A stretch of DNA of 64,000 nt from contig JADJPJ010000089.1 in NCBI GenBank assembly GCA_016713325.1, positions 321,077-385,076 of the forward strand, read 5' to 3'. The position numbers and the translations under genes were made by a program. The notes under the pieces were generated by a model. The model was not told the DNA's origin, ran no database searches, and was given only the letters and a program-made list of their open reading frames with translations. This DNA is from Candidatus Flexifilum affinis. GTDB lineage: Bacteria > Chloroflexota > Anaerolineae > Aggregatilineales > Phototrophicaceae. Below, one piece after another: positions 24,175 to 32,475 of the stretch (position 1 is its first letter; each line of letters begins with the position of its first letter).

Positions 24175-26352
24175 TTATTCCGGACTGGTCACCGCCGAGG
24201 GAGGGGCTTTCAGGTAGGGGAGGCGAACCGAAAATGTCGAACCGGCGCCGACGAGGCTATCCACGTGGATCGATCCGCCATGTAGAGCCAGAGCGTCGCG
24301 CACCATGGCCAATCCAAGGCCCGCGCCGCCAATGCTGCCGACGTTTGAGGCCCGGTAGAAGTTCTCGAAGATTAACTCCAGCTCATGTGCCGGGATGCCG
24401 ATGCCAAAATCCTGAACCACGATGGTGGCCGCGTCGTCACCGCCATTCACCTGAACGCCGATGGTGCCGCCGTTGGGCGAAAACTTCACGGCGTTGCTCA
24501 GCAGATTGACGATCACCTGAAGGAGGAGATTGCGATCCAGAATGACCTGCCGACTCACGCCATGATAGGTGCACTCGATTCTGTGATTCGGCGCAGAGAT
24601 CTGTATCTCGTCGGCCAGGCTTCGACAAACCGCCTGAAGGTCGATTGACTCGGCGATCATGGTGACTTTGCCGCTCTCGACGGCGCGAATGCTCAGCATT
24701 TTGTCCAGCAGGCGGACCATGTGATTGACCTGGTCGACGATCTGATCCAGCTTTCGGTCGCGACTCTCGTCGGTCATGCGCGATCCGTAGCGGCGGATTG
24801 CTTCGACCGAGAGGTTGATGATCGAGAGCGGCGTGCGAATCTCGTGGGACATGTTGGTCACGAACAGCTCGCGCATGCGATTGAGTTGAAGTTCCTTATC
24901 CAGCGCCCGGGTCAAGTAGGCTTCTGCGCGCTTGCGCTGGGTTGCATCTCGAAAAGAGGCGATCAATCCGCGGAAGCGGCTCGCCTGGTCGTAAATCGGG
25001 TACGTGATGGAATCGGCGTGAATAGTCGTCCCATCGACGGTGTTGAGACGGTTTTCTCCGCGCCAGCTCCCTGGAATCCCTTCGATGATCGCGACTCGCC
25101 CCGCAACGGTGGACTGATCGGGTTCGATCTCCCGGTACACGTTTTGCCACCAGTGGATGTCCAGGCATTCGCTGGCTTCGGTCGCGGCTTCTTCATTGCG
25201 GAGAATGCCAGGCCCGCCCAGCCAGTTGGCGACCGCATAACCGGACACTTTGCCTGCGACGAGATTTTCGAAGCCGATATAGGATGTGACGTCGACCCCC
25301 TCTATAGGTTCGAGCTGGTTGACGACAATCACCGCAATTCCGGCGTTCAGCGCCTTGCGCAGCGCCAGCTTGACGTCATCAATGGCGATCGTCGACAGAG
25401 CAATGGCGTCGACTCCCTCGGCAATATAGTCTTCGATGATGGCGATCTGACCTGAGAGATCTTCGGGCGTGAATGGGGAGCGGGTCACGATGTTAACATT
25501 CAGCCCGTGCTGCATCGCATCCTGTGCGGCCTTCTGGAAATACTCGGTCGCGGTACGATAGACGCCGGTATCCCCCATCTGAATCCAGCCGATGACGATG
25601 CGCTCTGGTAGTTTTCTCTCGGCCTTGAGCATGTCCCAATCAATCGGCTCCAGCGAAAGAGTGGGGTAGAACGAATCGACATTCTGCCTGTAGACTGTGC
25701 GCGGCCGAATGTCAAAGGATGCTGGCACGGGATGACCCAGCGCGTGCATGATCGCGAATTTCGCCCCGTACCATCCCCACTCGGCAAATCCGTGATGGGT
25801 CTCCGCCACAAGTTCGCCGGCGCGAATACGCTCGACGGATTCTGGCGTGACATCGTTGGAGAAGATCCGTACTTCGTTCTGGCGCCGCGCCTGTTTCACG
25901 GCTGCGAGTGCGCCCAGCGCCATTTCACTGGAGGCAGCCCAGATCACGTCGAGCGCGCCTGGAGGGTTGATGCGCAGAAGGTCCCTGGTGATGTTGTAAG
26001 CAACCTCGCGGTCCCAGTTCGCGGCCTCCACGCTGATGATCTTCACGGCGGGGAAGCGATCGAGCACCTCTCGAAAACCGCCCAGGCGCGCGGCGGAGAA
26101 AAAGCTGCTGGCGCCGGCCCATTCGGTGATCTGGTTCAGCAGGGGAAGGTCTTCGCCAAACCAGATGGCGGACAGCGGCTGGCCGACGATATCCTGCCCC
26201 ACGAGTTTCTTGCAGGCCTCGTTGGCATAGACAATTTGAAACGTGGCGTCCGTGGTCAGAATTGCATCAATGGAGTTATCGACGATGTAGCTGAAAATGC
26301 GAGGCTCATCGTCGTCCTGGGCATGCGATGCGGGAAGGTAATACGGCGGCAC
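24175..26352 (-). CDS. Chimeric PAS histidine kinase with embedded, lobe-swapped sugar-binding domain
   Basis: A protein of 725 residues without membrane segment or signal peptide, so cytosolic. Residues 20-80 are the first half of a PAS domain (SIDAILTTDATFQIVYANEA). Residues 84-242 resemble the C-terminal lobe of a type 1 periplasmic sugar-binding protein (ARLGGFREVLDRFP, NWDREVAYNITRDLL, AASSEMALGALAAV, EWGWYGAKFA). Residues 249-427 resemble the N-terminal lobe plus hinge (IIEDYIAEGVDAIALST, IAVIVVNQLEPI, then GRVAIIEGIPG). Residues 429-475 are the second half of the PAS domain (TVDGTTIHADSITYPIYD). HisKA follows with His503 (MSHEIRTPL), then HATPase (LLSNAVKFSPNGG, DFGIGIP). In the family the N-lobe precedes the C-lobe, so the insert is circularly permuted. 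The start is a GTG. No receiver gene is adjacent. Confidence 0.85.
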   Translation of the reverse strand: MPPYYLPASHAQDDDEPRIFSYIVDNSIDAILTTDATFQIVYANEACKKLVGQDIVGQPLSAIWFGEDLPLLNQITEWAGASSFFSAARLGGFREVLDRFPAVKIISVEAANWDREVAYNITRDLLRINPPGALDVIWAASSEMALGALAAVKQARRQNEVRIFSNDVTPESVERIRAGELVAETHHGFAEWGWYGAKFAIMHALGHPVPASFDIRPRTVYRQNVDSFYPTLSLEPIDWDMLKAERKLPERIVIGWIQMGDTGVYRTATEYFQKAAQDAMQHGLNVNIVTRSPFTPEDLSGQIAIIEDYIAEGVDAIALSTIAIDDVKLALRKALNAGIAVIVVNQLEPIEGVDVTSYIGFENLVAGKVSGYAVANWLGGPGILRNEEAATEASECLDIHWWQNVYREIEPDQSTVAGRVAIIEGIPGSWRGENRLNTVDGTTIHADSITYPIYDQASRFRGLIASFRDATQRKRAEAYLTRALDKELQLNRMRELFVTNMSHEIRTPLSIINLSVEAIRRYGSRMTDESRDRKLDQIVDQVNHMVRLLDKMLSIRAVESGKVTMIAESIDLQAVCRSLADEIQISAPNHRIECTYHGVSRQVILDRNLLLQVIVNLLSNAVKFSPNGGTIGVQVNGGDDAATIVVQDFGIGIPAHELELIFENFYRASNVGSIGGAGLGLAMVRDALALHGGSIHVDSLVGAGSTFSVRLPYLKAPPSAVTSPE

Positions 26353-26519
26353 GATTGCTTTCTCACTTCGTCAGGCAACTCCTGACACCTCTATCATACC
26401 CCAATGTGGTTCAACTGAGAGTTTACGTATACGGGCAGGGACATTGGGCGAATTGCGTTTGTTCGCAATGGGTTTGGTCGGCTGCGCGCAGAGGTCAGGG
26501 ACGGGGATAACGCGTCGTA

Positions 26520-26640
26520 GAGCGGTTCTTTTTTGCCCTTTGCATTGCTGCGGCACAAAAACGCCCCTTCGTAGGGACATGCTCTCTCGGCCGGTCTGCG
26601 GCAAAAATGCCGTCCCTCGCCGAATATCTTCGCCTAGCGA
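26520..26640. repeat. Dispersed palindromic repeat, copy 2
   Basis: Shares with the copy at 5163-5311, in the same orientation, TTGCCCTTTGC, TGCGGCACAAAAACGC, TTCGTAGGGACA, ATGCCGTCCCT and CGCCGAATAT, in the same order with small indels. As in copy 1, its right end supplies the stop codon (TAG) of a minus-strand gene, here aldehyde dehydrogenase. The terminal inverted repeats seen in copy 1 are not preserved. Confidence 0.7.
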
Positions 26641-28031
26641 GTGACGGTGCGCAGGTGGAACGATTTGGGCCGGGTGAAGCTCTCGTAGCCCAGCACCGAC
26701 AGTGTACAGCCGCGTCCGCTGTCCTTGACGCCCGTCCAGGCGAGTTCGGGATCGAGGTAGTCGCAGCGGTTCATGAACCACGTTCCGGTGTCGACCTGAT
26801 CGCCGATCTGCATGGCCGCCTCGACATCCTGCGTCCAGATCGACGCCGTCAGTCCGTAGCGGCTGTCGTTCATCAGAGCGATGGCTTCGGCATCGTCCTT
26901 CACCTTCATGATGCCGAACACCGGGCCGAAGCTTTCCTCGGCCATCACTTCCATGTCATGATCGACGTCGACCAGGATCTGGGGCGCGAGATAGGGCGTG
27001 CCTTCGCGATCGGCCGGGAACAGCGCCGGGTCGATCAAAGCTCTGGCTCCCTGGCTGACCGCCGCGCGAATTTGCCGGCGGACGTTCTCGGCCGATCGGG
27101 TGCGCACAACAGGACCGAGTGTCGTCGCCGGGTCCATCGGGTTTCCGAGGACGTACTGCCTGGTCACTTCGACTGCGCCCTCGAGGAAGGTATCGTAGAC
27201 ATCCTGATGCACGTATACGCGCTGGATGCCGCAGCACGACTGCCCGCTGTTGAAGAGCGCGCCGTCCACCACGTTCTCGATGGCATGGGCCATGTCCACA
27301 TCGGGGCGGATATAGGTCGGGTCGTTGCCGCCCAGTTCCATGCCCGTGCCGATGAAGCGCTGACTCGCCGCCGCCTGAATGGCGTGGCCGCCGTCAACTG
27401 AGCCGGTGAAGGCCACAAAGTCGATGCGGGGGTCGCCGATCAGGCGCGCTACGTCGTCGTGGGTCATGTGCAGGTGCTGCATCACCCCTTCAGGCAGCCC
27501 GGCTGCTCGCAGCGCCTCGGTGTAGCGCTCGGCGACGAGCGGCGTCTGGTCGGAGTGCTTGAGGATGACGCTGTTGCCGGCCATCAGCGCCGGCACAATC
27601 GCGTTGACCGAGGTCAGATAGGGATAGTTCCAGGGCGCGAGCACCAGGATGACGCCCAGCGGCTCACGCCGGATGAAGCGTTGGAAGCCGTCTTTGGGCT
27701 GCGCTGGGAGATCTGCCAGCGCCTGAGGGGCGATTGACGCCATATGACGCGCGCGCTCCTGAAAGCCCCTCTTGATCTCGAAGGGGCTATAGCGGATCGG
27801 GCGGCCCATTTGCATGGTGATCTCGGTCGCGATGTCGTCGACGTGGTCGAGCATGTACTGCACCATGCGTTCGCAGACGGCGGCGCGCTCGGCGAGAGCG
27901 GTCTGCTTCCAGGCGCGCTGGCCCTCGACCGCACGGCTCAGGGCAGCGTCGATCTGCCGGGCGTCAGCCAGCGGCCGTTCAACATAGATCGATCCGTCGA
28001 CAGGCGAAATTGTGGTTTGCAGGGATACCAT
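26634..28031 (-). CDS. Aldehyde dehydrogenase family protein
   Basis: A protein of 465 residues. The NAD(P)-binding region includes VLAPWNYPY and FTGSVDGGHAI, the general-base Glu lies in MELGGNDPTYI, the catalytic cysteine in NSGQSCCGIQRV, and the late conserved block is EESFGPVFGIM. It oxidises an aldehyde to the acid in the cytosol; the substrate is not determined. It is the last gene of the SDR-ALDH-glutamine-synthetase-like set, six bases after the SDR stop, and so likely in one operon. That combination suggests amine or alcohol oxidation through an aldehyde. The stop codon lies in the end of the dispersed repeat, which may have altered the last residues. Confidence 0.9.
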   Translation of the reverse strand: MVSLQTTISPVDGSIYVERPLADARQIDAALSRAVEGQRAWKQTALAERAAVCERMVQYMLDHVDDIATEITMQMGRPIRYSPFEIKRGFQERARHMASIAPQALADLPAQPKDGFQRFIRREPLGVILVLAPWNYPYLTSVNAIVPALMAGNSVILKHSDQTPLVAERYTEALRAAGLPEGVMQHLHMTHDDVARLIGDPRIDFVAFTGSVDGGHAIQAAASQRFIGTGMELGGNDPTYIRPDVDMAHAIENVVDGALFNSGQSCCGIQRVYVHQDVYDTFLEGAVEVTRQYVLGNPMDPATTLGPVVRTRSAENVRRQIRAAVSQGARALIDPALFPADREGTPYLAPQILVDVDHDMEVMAEESFGPVFGIMKVKDDAEAIALMNDSRYGLTASIWTQDVEAAMQIGDQVDTGTWFMNRCDYLDPELAWTGVKDSGRGCTLSVLGYESFTRPKSFHLRTVTR

Positions 28032-28037
28032 CGCGCG

Positions 28038-28811
28038 TCACTCTGGCGTGGTATAGGCGGACGTAATGCCGCCGTCGACCAGGAAGTTCGTGCCTGTCAC
28101 GAACGAAGCTTCGTCCGATGCCAGAAATAACGCTGCGTTGGCGATTTCCGACGCCTCGCCAAAGCGTCCCATCGGGATATGAACCAGCCGCCGCTGCTTC
28201 TTGGCGTCGGTGTTCAGATACTTCATCAGCAGTTCGGTGCGGAGTGGGCCGGGGCACAGGGCGTTGACGCGGATGTTCTCACGTGCGTGGATGGCGGCCA
28301 GCTCGCGGGTCATCGACAGGACCGCGCCCTTGCTGGCGGTGTAGGCCAACTGCGGCGTGGCCGCGCCCAGGGTGGCGACGAACGAGGCGGTGTTGATGAC
28401 GCTGCCGCCGCCGGCCCGACGAATCGCCGGGATCCCGTACTTGCAGCCCAGGAACACACCTTTGACGTTGATCTGCATGGTCAGATCCCAGACTTCTTCG
28501 CTGGTCTTGACGGCGTCATCATCGTCGGCATGGCTGATGCCTGCGTTGTTGAAGAGCACGTTGAGCAGGCCGTAGGTTGACTCGGCCGCCTGAACCATGC
28601 GCTCGCAGTCGGCCGCTTTGGAGACGTCGGCGCGAACGAAGACCGCTTTGCCTCCCTGCGCTTCAATCTCCTGGACGGTCTTCTGGCCGGCTGCCTCATT
28701 GATATCCACGGCGACGACGGCCGCGCCTTCTTTGGAGAAGAGCAGGGCGGTGTGATATCCAATTCCGCTGCCTGCCCCGGTGATCAGTGCAACTTTGTTT
28801 TGCAGACGCAT
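28038..28811 (-). CDS. SDR family oxidoreductase
   Basis: A classical short-chain dehydrogenase of 257 residues. The cofactor motif is LITGAGSGIGYHTALLF, the acidic residue after beta2 (VAVDINEAA) suggests NAD(H) preference, and LFNNAGISHADD is followed by the catalytic serine region (SVINTASFVATLG) and YTASKGAVLSM with the Y-x3-K pair. The C-terminal FVTGTNFLVDGGITSAY is typical. It interconverts an alcohol and a carbonyl; with the adjoining aldehyde dehydrogenase it could form a two-step oxidation. GAGAGG precedes the ATG. It lies 43 bases after the glutamine-synthetase-like gene. Confidence 0.9.
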   Translation of the reverse strand: MRLQNKVALITGAGSGIGYHTALLFSKEGAAVVAVDINEAAGQKTVQEIEAQGGKAVFVRADVSKAADCERMVQAAESTYGLLNVLFNNAGISHADDDDAVKTSEEVWDLTMQINVKGVFLGCKYGIPAIRRAGGGSVINTASFVATLGAATPQLAYTASKGAVLSMTRELAAIHARENIRVNALCPGPLRTELLMKYLNTDAKKQRRLVHIPMGRFGEASEIANAALFLASDEASFVTGTNFLVDGGITSAYTTPE

Positions 28812-28854
28812 TCTCTATATCCTCTCGGTGATGGCGCTCATGGGTTACGTTGAA

Positions 28855-30249
28855 TCAAATCTGCTCAAAATAGCGTTTGCGTTCCCAGTCGGTGACCCAG
28901 CGATGGAAGGCGCTCACTTCGTCCCGGTAGAAGTGCGTATAGTGCTCGACGACTTCCGGCCCGAATGCGGATTTGGCGAAGGCGCTGTTGGCGAACAAAT
29001 CCACCGCGTGCTCCAGGGTATAAGGCACGCGCGGCAGGGTCTGCGCGGAATAAATGTCGCCTTCAAAGATGTCTGGCGGCTCGATCTTGTTGGCAATTCC
29101 ATCAAGTCCCGAGGCCAGCGCGGCGGCATACGCCAGGTAGGGGTTGCAATCAGCGCCGGGGATGCGGCACTCTATGCGCAGGCTGGGTCCCTTGCCGACG
29201 ACGCGGAAACCGGCGGTACGGTTGTCGTAGCTCCAGGCGATGCGCGTCGGCGCCCAGGAGAAATCGACATAGCGTTTGTAGGAGTTGATGGTCGGCGCAT
29301 AGAAGACCATCACGTCGGGGACATGGGCCATCCAGCCGCCCAGGAACCAGCGGAAAATATCCGAGCCTTTGGTGGGGCCCAGCGGCTTCTCGCCGACAAA
29401 GGCGTTGGCCGGGCCTTTCTTCTCGTCCACCCACAGGCTCAGGTGAATGTGCGAGCTGGACCCGGCAGTGGCGTCGGGGGTGGGTTTGGCCATGAAACTG
29501 ACGCTGAGCCCCAGCGACTCGGCCAGTTCCTTCAGGCACTGCTTGAAGACGACGTGTCGGTCGGCCATGGCCAGCGCTTCGGCATAGCGCACGTTGACCT
29601 CATGCTGGCCGTGACCCCACTCGCCTTTGGAGTTCTCGACCGGGACGCCGGAGTACTTGAGATGGCGGCGCGCTTCCGCGGTGAATTTCTCTTCACGCAT
29701 CCCCTGGAGCATGTGGTAGTCTTCGATGTACCAGCCCATCGGCTGAAGGTGGGTGTAATCTTTCTCCGCCGCCTGACGATAAGAATCTTCGTAAACGTAG
29801 TATTCAAGTTCCGAAGCGGCCATCACCTGATAGCTCTGGCTCGTGGCAAGGTCGATCTGCTTGCGCAGGATTGAACGGGGCGCTACGCCGATGTGGTCAT
29901 GGGTGTACTCGTCATTGACGTCGCAGATCACCATGGCCGACTTGTTCAGCCAGGTGGCAACGCGCAGGGTGTTTAGGTCCGGCACAAGGTGAAAGTCGCC
30001 GTAGCCGCGCTCCCAGTTGGAGAAGGCATAGCCGCGGATGGGCTCCATTTCCATGTTGGTGGTCATCAGATAGTCGCAGGCGTGAGTGCCGCTGGCGGCG
30101 ATCTCCTGAACGAAGAACTCGGCATCGACGCGCTTGCCCATGAGACGCCCATAGTGGTCGGTGAAGCCCAGGACGACCGTTTCAATCTCACGCTGATCGA
30201 CCAGTTCGGTGAGCATATCGAGCGTCAGCATGCCATGAATCTTCGTCAT
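28855..30249 (-). CDS. Glutamine synthetase family ligase (gamma-glutamyl-amine type)
   Basis: A protein of 464 residues. N-terminal beta-grasp segment (LGFTDHYGRLMGKRVDAEFF), then the catalytic domain with ASELEYYVYEDSY holding glutamate metal ligands, ENSKGEWGHGQHEVNVRYA, the SSSHIHLSLW ATP/metal block and FRVVGKGPSLRIECRIPGAD with the catalytic arginine. The adenylylation tyrosine region of true GlnA is not evident. The best fit is the PuuA/GlnA-like branch that couples glutamate to an amine. With ALDH and SDR downstream this suggests use of an amine or polyamine, though no gamma-glutamyl hydrolase or amine oxidase gene is present. AGAGGG precedes the ATG. Confidence 0.85.
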   Translation of the reverse strand: MTKIHGMLTLDMLTELVDQREIETVVLGFTDHYGRLMGKRVDAEFFVQEIAASGTHACDYLMTTNMEMEPIRGYAFSNWERGYGDFHLVPDLNTLRVATWLNKSAMVICDVNDEYTHDHIGVAPRSILRKQIDLATSQSYQVMAASELEYYVYEDSYRQAAEKDYTHLQPMGWYIEDYHMLQGMREEKFTAEARRHLKYSGVPVENSKGEWGHGQHEVNVRYAEALAMADRHVVFKQCLKELAESLGLSVSFMAKPTPDATAGSSSHIHLSLWVDEKKGPANAFVGEKPLGPTKGSDIFRWFLGGWMAHVPDVMVFYAPTINSYKRYVDFSWAPTRIAWSYDNRTAGFRVVGKGPSLRIECRIPGADCNPYLAYAAALASGLDGIANKIEPPDIFEGDIYSAQTLPRVPYTLEHAVDLFANSAFAKSAFGPEVVEHYTHFYRDEVSAFHRWVTDWERKRYFEQI

Positions 30250-30358
30250 GTGCCCTCTGCTTGTGTGCTGAGTAGATCAGGTTATAGGTCACGGCCGCCT
30301 GGCAGACCGCATGTAGTGAGTTGGTCGAGGATTTTACAGCAAGCGGGAAGAATTTCGA

Positions 30359-30373
30359 ATCGGAAACCGATTG
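30359..30373. promoter_or_regulatory. Operator-like dyad upstream of the ligase gene
   Basis: AATCGG-AAA-CCGATT (30,359-30,373) is a perfect 6-bp dyad with partly paired extensions (ATTTCG / GAAAT), 110 bases before the ligase start. It resembles a LacI-type operator. The regulator is unknown. Confidence 0.35.
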
Positions 30374-30450
30374 AAATGAATCAATCGCAGAGAGGCGACC
30401 CGCCTGAGATCGTGGTAAACGGCGCTCAGGACAGGCCTCTTCGCAATCGT

Positions 30451-32460
30451 CTATTCCCAAAGCAGTTGGAAGTCGAAGACCGAGTCGCCTTCATTCCACT
30501 GCGGGAAGTTGGTGCCCCAGACATTGTTGAATAGATTGATGTGAACGCCGTCGTTCATATTCGGGAGTTCGTTCGTGAAGCGCAGCAGGGAGGGCGTGCC
30601 AGGGGCGATCAGCGGCGCATCGCGCGTCACGAAGGTGAGTCGCTTCTGCTGGTGCAGACACTGAACGCGATCGAAGACGGCATGCAGGCCGCGGCTGCCG
30701 CCGGAGACTACGCGCGCCGGGTCGATCCACTGGCCGAGCTTCTCGAAGCGCCACTCCGCACCCGGGGCAATCGGCATGAACGACAGCCAGAGCGCCTCCG
30801 GAATCCGGCAGGCGGGCTTGTTCTGCCAGGCCAGCCGAATGTCGATCTGCGGCCGATTCTCGGACACGTTGTAATTCAGCGTGACGCGGGGCGGTGCGCC
30901 ATATGCAGCCGACCATTCTTGCGGAATGGCGAGTGCCGCGGTGATCGAAAGACCATCGCCGACCGGTTCGACGCTCAAGCTCTCGATCGGCGCCGGCGTC
31001 CTGGGGATACGGACACCCTTTCCAGCCAGGCCGGGTTTCCTATAGTCATACTGCGCCCAGGCGGAAACGGCGGGCCGGTCCTTGCTCTGAATGTACTCCG
31101 CCCAGAAGCGATCGTAGTCAGCGTCGTCGAACGTCTCGTAGCGGAACAGCACCAGCGGCTGTTGAGCGGATGCCCACATCCGCCGGTCGCTGCGGGTCTG
31201 CAGGTGCTGGATCGCCCCCGTCTCCGGATCAAGCTCGATCTCGAAGTGGCGGGTGCTGAACTGACGGGTGTCGCTGCGCCAACCGGTCGAGCGGCGCGGC
31301 ATCATCGGTGGCAGCAGGGCATCCGTGGCGGCTTCGTGCCAATGTGTGCCTTCCAGTGCCGAGACCGCCCGGTCGACGTAAGCCCGCTGTTCGTCCCACG
31401 AGGCCTGCATGGTCTGGAAAGGCGGGGTAGACCGCGCCGCCGCCAATGCCTCGGCGGTGTACGAGTCGTACTGCGCCAGATGCATCTTGGTATCCATGCC
31501 CCAGGTGTGCTCGGCCACGCACAGGAGCGCATCCTGAAAGGCGTCCAGCGCTCTTGGAGGAGCCGACTCCGGGGTCTGGACGATGTCGCGGCGCAGCCGG
31601 ACCAACTCGCGCCAGGCGCGAACCTTCTGCGGATCGGTACCGACGCCGTGAATCCACGAATCGCCGATCTCGTCGGTCAGGACCGGCAGTTGGTCGCGCA
31701 CGGCCTCGAGCGCGGCGGCGAAGGTGTCCAGCGTCGTGGGCAGGATCTGCGCCGACGGAAACTGCTGGCGCAGGTCTCCGTAGACCTTCTTCAGCGCGTC
31801 CAGGCTGGGCGGTCCGATATTGTCGCCGGTCATCTGAACTGCCAGGGCATCGCTCAGCCCGTCGGCCTGGACAATGCCGCCGTAGTGATGTTCGTAGATC
31901 ATCAGCAGTTCGTGGCCGCTCGCCTCATCGCGCCAGACAAAAACGGGCGGTACATGGGGCATGGTCGAGGCCTCGTTGACCCCGATGTGCAGCAGCTTGA
32001 TGCCGGCGCGGGCCATGAGCGGGATGACCCCGCGAGTATGGCCCGGCACGTCGGTCATCTTGGCGGCGATGGTCCGGCGGCCAAAACGCGCGTCGAGACG
32101 CTGCGAGAGGCTCAGACCGTAGCGGAACAAGTCGGGGTCCATCAGTTCGGTATGGGTGGTGAAGGGCAGCGCGTGCCAGGCAATATCGCCGGCCGCGATC
32201 GCCGCTTCCATCTGGCGACGGCCGGCGCTGGAGGCCTGTTCCAGAAAGTGGTAGATCAGCCACGAACCGGTCGTCCAGACGAACCGGTCGGTCGCGCCAC
32301 CCTCGCGCGAGGCCCGGGCCAGGCGGAGCGCCGCCGGGATGAAGTCGTCCACATAGTGACGAAACACCGCGTTCGCCATGTCGGTGAAACCGAGGTCGAG
32401 ATGAGTCTTGAAGACCAGATGTATCTTTTCAACCGACTCGTGGTGATCCGCTTGTGCCAT
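30451..32460 (-). CDS. DUF5054 protein (GH38-like glycosidase superfamily)
   Basis: A protein of 669 residues starting with IHLVFKTHLDLGFTDMA, a His-x-Asp motif like the metal site of GH38/GH57-type alpha-mannosidases. Later blocks include FVWTTGSWLIYHFLEQA, the ITWHALPFTTHTELMD-like region, KMTDVPGHTRGVIPLMARAG and HTWGMDTKMHLA. The C-terminal half is beta-rich (HFEIELDPETGAIQHLQT), like the mannosidase C-terminal sandwich. I recall this as DUF5054, whose substrate is not established. No signal peptide, so cytosolic. It lies 15 bases after the PHP gene and at the end of the ABC-transporter operon. This suggests cleavage of the imported glycoside. Confidence 0.8.
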   Translation of the reverse strand: MAQADHHESVEKIHLVFKTHLDLGFTDMANAVFRHYVDDFIPAALRLARASREGGATDRFVWTTGSWLIYHFLEQASSAGRRQMEAAIAAGDIAWHALPFTTHTELMDPDLFRYGLSLSQRLDARFGRRTIAAKMTDVPGHTRGVIPLMARAGIKLLHIGVNEASTMPHVPPVFVWRDEASGHELLMIYEHHYGGIVQADGLSDALAVQMTGDNIGPPSLDALKKVYGDLRQQFPSAQILPTTLDTFAAALEAVRDQLPVLTDEIGDSWIHGVGTDPQKVRAWRELVRLRRDIVQTPESAPPRALDAFQDALLCVAEHTWGMDTKMHLAQYDSYTAEALAAARSTPPFQTMQASWDEQRAYVDRAVSALEGTHWHEAATDALLPPMMPRRSTGWRSDTRQFSTRHFEIELDPETGAIQHLQTRSDRRMWASAQQPLVLFRYETFDDADYDRFWAEYIQSKDRPAVSAWAQYDYRKPGLAGKGVRIPRTPAPIESLSVEPVGDGLSITAALAIPQEWSAAYGAPPRVTLNYNVSENRPQIDIRLAWQNKPACRIPEALWLSFMPIAPGAEWRFEKLGQWIDPARVVSGGSRGLHAVFDRVQCLHQQKRLTFVTRDAPLIAPGTPSLLRFTNELPNMNDGVHINLFNNVWGTNFPQWNEGDSVFDFQLLWE

Positions 32461-32475
32461 CCTGGAATGCCTGCC

